Assembly (NCBI RefSeq): GCF_000420145.1
Contig: NZ_ATUJ01000005.1
Coordinates: forward strand, 62,001 to 126,000
DNA length: 64,000 bases
Direction: 5' to 3'
DNA from: Paracoccus zeaxanthinifaciens ATCC 21588
Lineage (GTDB): Bacteria > Pseudomonadota > Alphaproteobacteria > Rhodobacterales > Rhodobacteraceae
This document shows, one piece after another, positions 60,525 to 64,000 of the stretch (positions within the stretch are counted from its first letter, which is position 1; each line of letters begins with the position of its first letter). Below the pieces are notes generated by a model that saw only the letters and a list, made by a program, of their open reading frames with translations, ran no database searches and was not told where the DNA came from. The position numbers were made by a program, and so were the translations under genes.

Positions 60525-61470
60525 GGCGGGGCCTGCGATAGAGCAGCCACAGGAACAGGACCGAGCCGACGCCCCCCAGGATCAGGCCCGCCGGAACCTC
60601 GTAGGGGTGGATCACCAGCCGCCCCGCAAGGTCGCAGGCCATGACCAGCACCGCGCCCGACAGCGCGACCACCGGAAGGGTGCGCCGCAGGTTGTCGCCC
60701 ATGATCCGCGCGACGATGTTCGGCACGACCAGCCCGACAAAGGGGATCATCCCCACCGTCGTCACGACCATCGCCGTCACGACCGCCACCACCGCAAGGC
60801 CCAGCCGCAGCACGGCCCGCGTGCCCAGCCCCAGCCCGGTCGCGACCTGGTCGCCCAGCCCGATGATGGCAAAGCGGTCCGCCGCGAACCAGGCCAGCAC
60901 GGCCGCGCCCCCCGCGATCCACAGCAGCTCGTACCGCCCCGAGATCACCCCCGAGAACTCGCCGCTGAACAGCCAGGTGCCGATATATTGCATCAGGTCC
61001 GTCTGCCAGCCGATGAAGGTCACGACCGAACCCAGCACCCCCGACAGCACGAGACCCGCGATGGGGACCAGCATCACCTCTCGGACGGGCAGGCGGCGGA
61101 TGATCGCGATGAACAGCGCGGTCGTCGCCATGGCCGAGACGCTGGCCGCGACCATGCGCAGCCATAGCGGGCTGGCGGGCCACAGGATGGTGATGGCCAG
61201 CAGGCCCAGTGCCGCGCCCTCGGCGGTGCCGGCGGTGTCGGGACCGACGAAGCGGTTGCGCACCAGCGCCTGGATCAGCACGCCCGCCACCGCAAGCGCC
61301 GCGCCGGTCAATGCCACTGCCAGCGTGCGCGGCAGTCGCGATTCCAGCAGGACAAGCATGGTCCGCGGATCGCCGAAGGCATGGACCAGGTCGACGCTGG
61401 CGGCGCCGATGGTCATGCTGACCAGCATCATCGCGGCCAGCGCCACGGCAAGGGCGGGCGTGGGACGCAT
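60517..61470 (-). CDS. Iron-siderophore ABC importer permease (FecCD family, first)
   Basis: A 317-residue membrane protein: LPRTLAVALTGAALAVAGVLIQALVRN, GTAEGAALGL, and VGMIPFVGLVVPNIVARIMG are typical FecCD blocks. ATG overlaps the binding-protein stop (TGATG); a GTG just before it is in frame. Confidence 0.92.
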   Translation of the reverse strand: MRPTPALAVALAAMMLVSMTIGAASVDLVHAFGDPRTMLVLLESRLPRTLAVALTGAALAVAGVLIQALVRNRFVGPDTAGTAEGAALGLLAITILWPASPLWLRMVAASVSAMATTALFIAIIRRLPVREVMLVPIAGLVLSGVLGSVVTFIGWQTDLMQYIGTWLFSGEFSGVISGRYELLWIAGGAAVLAWFAADRFAIIGLGDQVATGLGLGTRAVLRLGLAVVAVVTAMVVTTVGMIPFVGLVVPNIVARIMGDNLRRTLPVVALSGAVLVMACDLAGRLVIHPYEVPAGLILGGVGSVLFLWLLYRRPRHG

Positions 61471-62369
61471 CACTCGGCGGCCGCGAAGGCCTCGGTCAGG
61501 CGGTCCAGCGTGCCGGTCAGCGCCCGGAAGCCCCCGGCCGAGATATAGGCCGCTGCCGGGTCCAGATAGATGACCTGCCCCTTGGACCAGGCCTTGGTGC
61601 CCGCGACCAGATCCGAGGACAGCGTCTGTTCCGCACCCTGCGATTCCTCGCCGATGGCGGCGCTGCGGTCGATCACGACCAGCCAGTCGGGATCGGCCTC
61701 GGCGATGAATTCATGGCTGATGCCCTGCCCGTGATCGGCGCGATCCACGCCCTCGACGGCCTCGGGCAGGCCGGTCGCCTCGTGGATCCAGCCGAAGCGC
61801 GAATCCGCGCCATAGGCGGCCATCTTGGGCCCGTTCGTCATGACGACCAGCAGATCGCCCTTGCCTGCGGAAGCGGATTTCGCGGCCTCGATGCCGGCGT
61901 CGATCTGGGCGATCATCTCGGCGGCGCGATCCTGACGCTCGAACAGGGTGCCATAGGCCGCGATGCGCTCCTCGGCCGAGGCCAGCAGGTCGTCGCCGAA
62001 GGTCATGTCGATGGCGGTGCCCACCTGCGACACGGCATCCAGCTGGGTCGAGGACCGCCCGCCCACGATGGTCAGGTCGGGGCCGACCCCGGCCAGCGCC
62101 TCGAGGTCGGGTTCGAACAGCGTGCCGACGCGCGCCGCATCGGCCACGCCGTCGCGCAGTTCCGGGACCAGGATCTGGTCGATGGTGGCCGTGGGCACGA
62201 CGCCCAGGGCGGTCAGCGAATCCAGCGCCGCCATGTCGTAGACGGCAACGGTTTCGGGGTTCGCGGGCAGGGTGACATCCCCCCGCGCGGTGGTGATCGA
62301 GACGTCCTCGGCGAAGGCGGCGGTGCTCATGGCGACGGCCATCAGGCCGGACAGCGCGGCTTGGCGCAT
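61470..62369 (-). CDS. Siderophore-binding periplasmic protein, CeuE/YclQ type
   Basis: A 299-residue binding protein of cluster A-II: signal peptide 1-20 (ending AFA, no lipobox cysteine), then VAVYDMAALDSLTALGV, TIVGGRSSTQLDAVSQVG and DWLVVIDRSAAIGEE, the layout of CeuE, FatB and YclQ, which bind catecholate ferric siderophores or their breakdown forms. AAAGGA places the start at 62369 rather than 62384. First gene of the importer operon. Confidence 0.9.
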   Translation of the reverse strand: MRQAALSGLMAVAMSTAAFAEDVSITTARGDVTLPANPETVAVYDMAALDSLTALGVVPTATIDQILVPELRDGVADAARVGTLFEPDLEALAGVGPDLTIVGGRSSTQLDAVSQVGTAIDMTFGDDLLASAEERIAAYGTLFERQDRAAEMIAQIDAGIEAAKSASAGKGDLLVVMTNGPKMAAYGADSRFGWIHEATGLPEAVEGVDRADHGQGISHEFIAEADPDWLVVIDRSAAIGEESQGAEQTLSSDLVAGTKAWSKGQVIYLDPAAAYISAGGFRALTGTLDRLTEAFAAAE

Positions 62370-62497
62370 GGCAGATCCTTTCATGGTTTCCCCGCGTGTG
62401 GCTGGACGTCTGGCTTCACGCTTGCTGGCGGATTAGCGCGGCGGCACAGGGACGTAAAGCAAGCGGGGGCCGTTCCGGGGCCGGTTTGCACAAATTG

Positions 62498-62526
62498 TTG
62501 ACGAAAATGCTTGGGAGACCTAGCTC
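62498..62526 (+). promoter_or_regulatory. Candidate promoter of the DUF2218 gene
   Basis: TTGACG (62498-62503) and TAGCTC (62521-62526) are 17 bases apart, about 50 bases before the gene. The 210-base gap with the divergent importer is otherwise featureless to me. Confidence 0.3.
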
Positions 62527-62579
62527 CTGTGGCAGGAAGGTCGCGAAACGCGCCTTCGACACATATGCGAAAGGAAGAC

Positions 62580-62873
62580 ATGATGCAGATGGATGCCGCC
62601 TTTGCCTCGGATCGGGCACCCTCGCTCATGGCCACGATGGCCAAGCATTTCGGCCACAAGATCGAGGTCGAGCACACCGACACCGGCGCGATCCTGCATT
62701 TCGAGATGGGCGACGCCACGCTTGGCTGCGACGACAAGGTGCTGCACCTGTCGCTTCAGGCCCCGGACGAGGACCGGCTGGAAACCATGCGCCAGGTCGT
62801 CGAGAGCCACCTGATGCGCTTTGCCCACCGCGAGAACCCGCGCGCGCTGGACTGGAACCGCGTCAGCGGATGA
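62580..62873 (+). CDS. DUF2218 domain protein
   Basis: A 97-residue protein matching DUF2218: ATMAKHFGHKIEVEH near the start, LHFEMGDATLGCDDKVLHLSLQAPDEDRL and a final ESHLMRFAHRENPRALDW. Function is unknown; relatives are often placed beside iron or siderophore genes, as it is here, divergent from the importer. AAGGAA precedes the ATG pair at 62580/62583. Confidence 0.85.
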   Translation: MMQMDAAFASDRAPSLMATMAKHFGHKIEVEHTDTGAILHFEMGDATLGCDDKVLHLSLQAPDEDRLETMRQVVESHLMRFAHRENPRALDWNRVSG

Positions 62874-63402
62874 ACACCGGATCGCCGCCCCGTTGCGGCA
62901 TCCAGCGCAGCCGCCATTCGCCGGTCGGTCCGCGCTTGTTCTTGACCGTCGCCCAATGATGCGCCCAGCCCTTGGGGTGGACGATCGGGCGGCAGTCCCA
63001 CCGCGTCTCGGTCGCGTTAGATCCGTGCCCCGGCGCGATCAGCATCAGCCCGGTCGTGCCGCCCTGCTCGGCCGCCAGCTGCAGCCTGCGCCCCGCGGTC
63101 AGCGACAGGGGGCGCTGCGGTTCGGACACGACAAGCCCGGTGACGCTGGCGCGCAGCGCCTCTTCGGTGGCCCATAGCAGGTCCACCTCGGACCGGGCGC
63201 GCATCAGGTAGATGCGGCCGCCCAGCCCCTCGGGCATGCCGGGGGGATAGAGCATGGCGCGCTGGTTGATCGGGCATGCCCAGAAGACCGGCCCCGGATG
63301 ACGTGCCGCCTGGAAGATCGTGAAGGCGTCGCGGCCCGTGCCCTGCACCTCGTGGATGCGGGCGTGGCGCAGTCGAAGGGGGTCGGGGTCGGCTGATTCC
63401 AT
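62863..63402 (-). CDS. ImuA-like RecA-related SOS protein, orphan
   Basis: A 179-residue protein in the style of alphaproteobacterial ImuA: HARIHEVQGTGRDAF near the start, YLMRARSEVDLLWATEEALRA and the C-terminal GRRLQLAAEQGGTTGLML...ETRWDCRPI. ImuA usually acts with ImuB and DnaE2 in mutagenic translesion repair; neither follows, since a convergent gene overlaps its end by 11 bases. Lacks any P-loop. The ATG at 63402 was chosen because a LexA box lies right upstream, in the region a longer frame to 63423 would use. Confidence 0.72.
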   Translation of the reverse strand: MESADPDPLRLRHARIHEVQGTGRDAFTIFQAARHPGPVFWACPINQRAMLYPPGMPEGLGGRIYLMRARSEVDLLWATEEALRASVTGLVVSEPQRPLSLTAGRRLQLAAEQGGTTGLMLIAPGHGSNATETRWDCRPIVHPKGWAHHWATVKNKRGPTGEWRLRWMPQRGGDPVFIR

Positions 63403-63406
63403 ACAT

Positions 63407-63421
63407 GAACAATACCAGAAC
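63407..63421 (-). promoter_or_regulatory. LexA (SOS) box
   Basis: GTTCTGGTATTGTTC fits the alphaproteobacterial LexA operator GTTC-N7-GTTC without mismatch. It stands five bases before the ImuA-like start codon, so the transcript would have almost no leader. Confidence 0.8.
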
Positions 63422-63511
63422 ATTCATCCGCCGACAGCCCGCCCCGCACGAAACAGGGGCTTTTCATTTCCGCGCCGCTGGCGTTCCCTGTGGGCCAAAG
63501 ACGGGGGCGAC

Positions 63512-64000
63512 ATGGTTCTGTATCTGGGCATAGACGGCGGCGGCACTGGCTGCCGGGCGGCGATCGCCGACGCGCGCGGGCGCATCCTGGGCCAGGGCAC
63601 CGGCGGGCCCGCGAACATCAACTCGGACCCCGAGGGCGCGGTGGTCAGCATCCTTGCCGCGGCCACCGGCGCGATGGTGCAGGCCGATGCCACGCCCGCG
63701 CAGGTCATCGCCGTGCTGGGCCTTGCCGGCGGCAACATGACCGAGGCCGCCCGCCGGACCGAGGCCAGCCTGCCCTTCGCCCGCTGCCGCGTCCTGAACG
63801 ATGCCGTCATCGCCGCGCGTGGCGCGATCGGGGAAGGCGACGGGATCCTGGTCGCGATCGGCACCGGCTCGATCTTCGCGGTCCAGCAGGGCGGCGCGCT
63901 GCGCCTGCACGGCGGGCGCGGATTTCTTCTGGGGGACGAGGGCAGCGGCGCGGTCCTGGGCCGCACCCTTCTGTCCGAGGCGATGCGCGCGGGCGACGGG
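63512..64000 (+). CDS. BadF/BadG/BcrA/BcrD-type kinase (N-acetylglucosamine kinase-like), cut by window edge
   Basis: The first 163 residues of an ASKHA-fold ATPase: GIDGGGTGCRAAIAD at the start (phosphate-1 motif), PANINSDPEGA, GLAGGNMTEA and AIGTGSIFAV (phosphate-2). The pattern fits eukaryote-like N-acetylglucosamine or glucosamine kinases rather than benzoyl-CoA reductase activators, which carry cysteines for an iron-sulfur cluster. Open to the right edge. Start ATG 63512 after a GGGGG run. Confidence 0.82.
   Translation, partial: MVLYLGIDGGGTGCRAAIADARGRILGQGTGGPANINSDPEGAVVSILAAATGAMVQADATPAQVIAVLGLAGGNMTEAARRTEASLPFARCRVLNDAVIAARGAIGEGDGILVAIGTGSIFAVQQGGALRLHGGRGFLLGDEGSGAVLGRTLLSEAMRAGDG

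Noticed and set aside
63512..64000. Benzoyl-CoA reductase activator (BadF/BadG proper)
   Set aside because: The N-terminal part fits sugar kinases of the same fold; no neighbouring aromatic degradation genes are seen.

Overview
The window is a GC-rich, gene-dense piece of chromosome from an alphaproteobacterium of the Rhodobacteraceae; Paracoccus or a close relative is the best guess. Pointers to this are the neighbouring petP/petR regulator pair, the separate mnmD gene next to an FAD oxidoreductase, a long-form hpf followed by ptsN, a LexA site of the alphaproteobacterial type GTTC-N7-GTTC, and the codon use. Genus is an inference from protein character, not a measured distance. No insertion sequence, prophage, integrase, rRNA or CRISPR array is visible. 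There is one tRNA. No gap between genes exceeds about 210 bases.

Layout. 1-7.6 kb: housekeeping genes (ABC-2 ATPase cut by the left edge, mnmD and an FAD oxidoreductase, a DUF4202-chelatase fusion, a GNAT and CinA-type pair, map, YqgE, a periplasmic DsbD-alpha protein). 7.5-12.2 kb: an RND efflux pump and its adaptor. 12.3-20.4 kb: uracil-DNA glycosylase, petR-petP, ilvE, ptsN, hpf and the tightly overlapping rnd-kdsD-lptC-lptA-lptB set for LPS and RNA. 20.5-30.5 kb: two peptide/nickel-type ABC importers facing each other. 30.5-33.4 kb: modABC with a probable Mo-box and a SelW-like gene. 33.5-37.2 kb: a catecholate-type TonB receptor, ugd and tRNA-Leu(CAG). 37.4-48.8 kb: an NDUFA9-like protein, uppP, gltD-hypothetical-gltB, mtgA, a GST and queG. 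48.7-50.8 kb: an RTX protein broken by a frameshift. 50.9-56.3 kb: cobA, photolyase, an SDR, a TspO-like membrane protein, a LacI regulator and mobA. 56.4-62.4 kb: exbB-exbD-exbD-tonB converging on a four-gene siderophore ABC importer. 62.6-64 kb: a DUF2218 protein, an orphan SOS-controlled ImuA-like gene, and a BadF-type kinase cut by the right edge.

Working together. The TonB receptor at 33.5 kb, the TonB-ExbBD energiser and the importer at 58-62 kb could form one complete iron-siderophore route from outer membrane to cytoplasm, probably with the DUF2218 protein. modABC supplies molybdate and MobA uses it in cofactor maturation. CobA and the DUF4202-chelatase fusion both belong to siroheme/cobalamin-type tetrapyrrole chemistry. 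Many genes overlap by ATGA, GTGA or TGATG, which points to translationally coupled operons.

Most worth a second look: the DUF4202-chelatase fusion, the RTX frameshift at a G-run, the ImuA-like gene without imuB but with a perfect LexA box, and the competing-hairpin leader before gltD.
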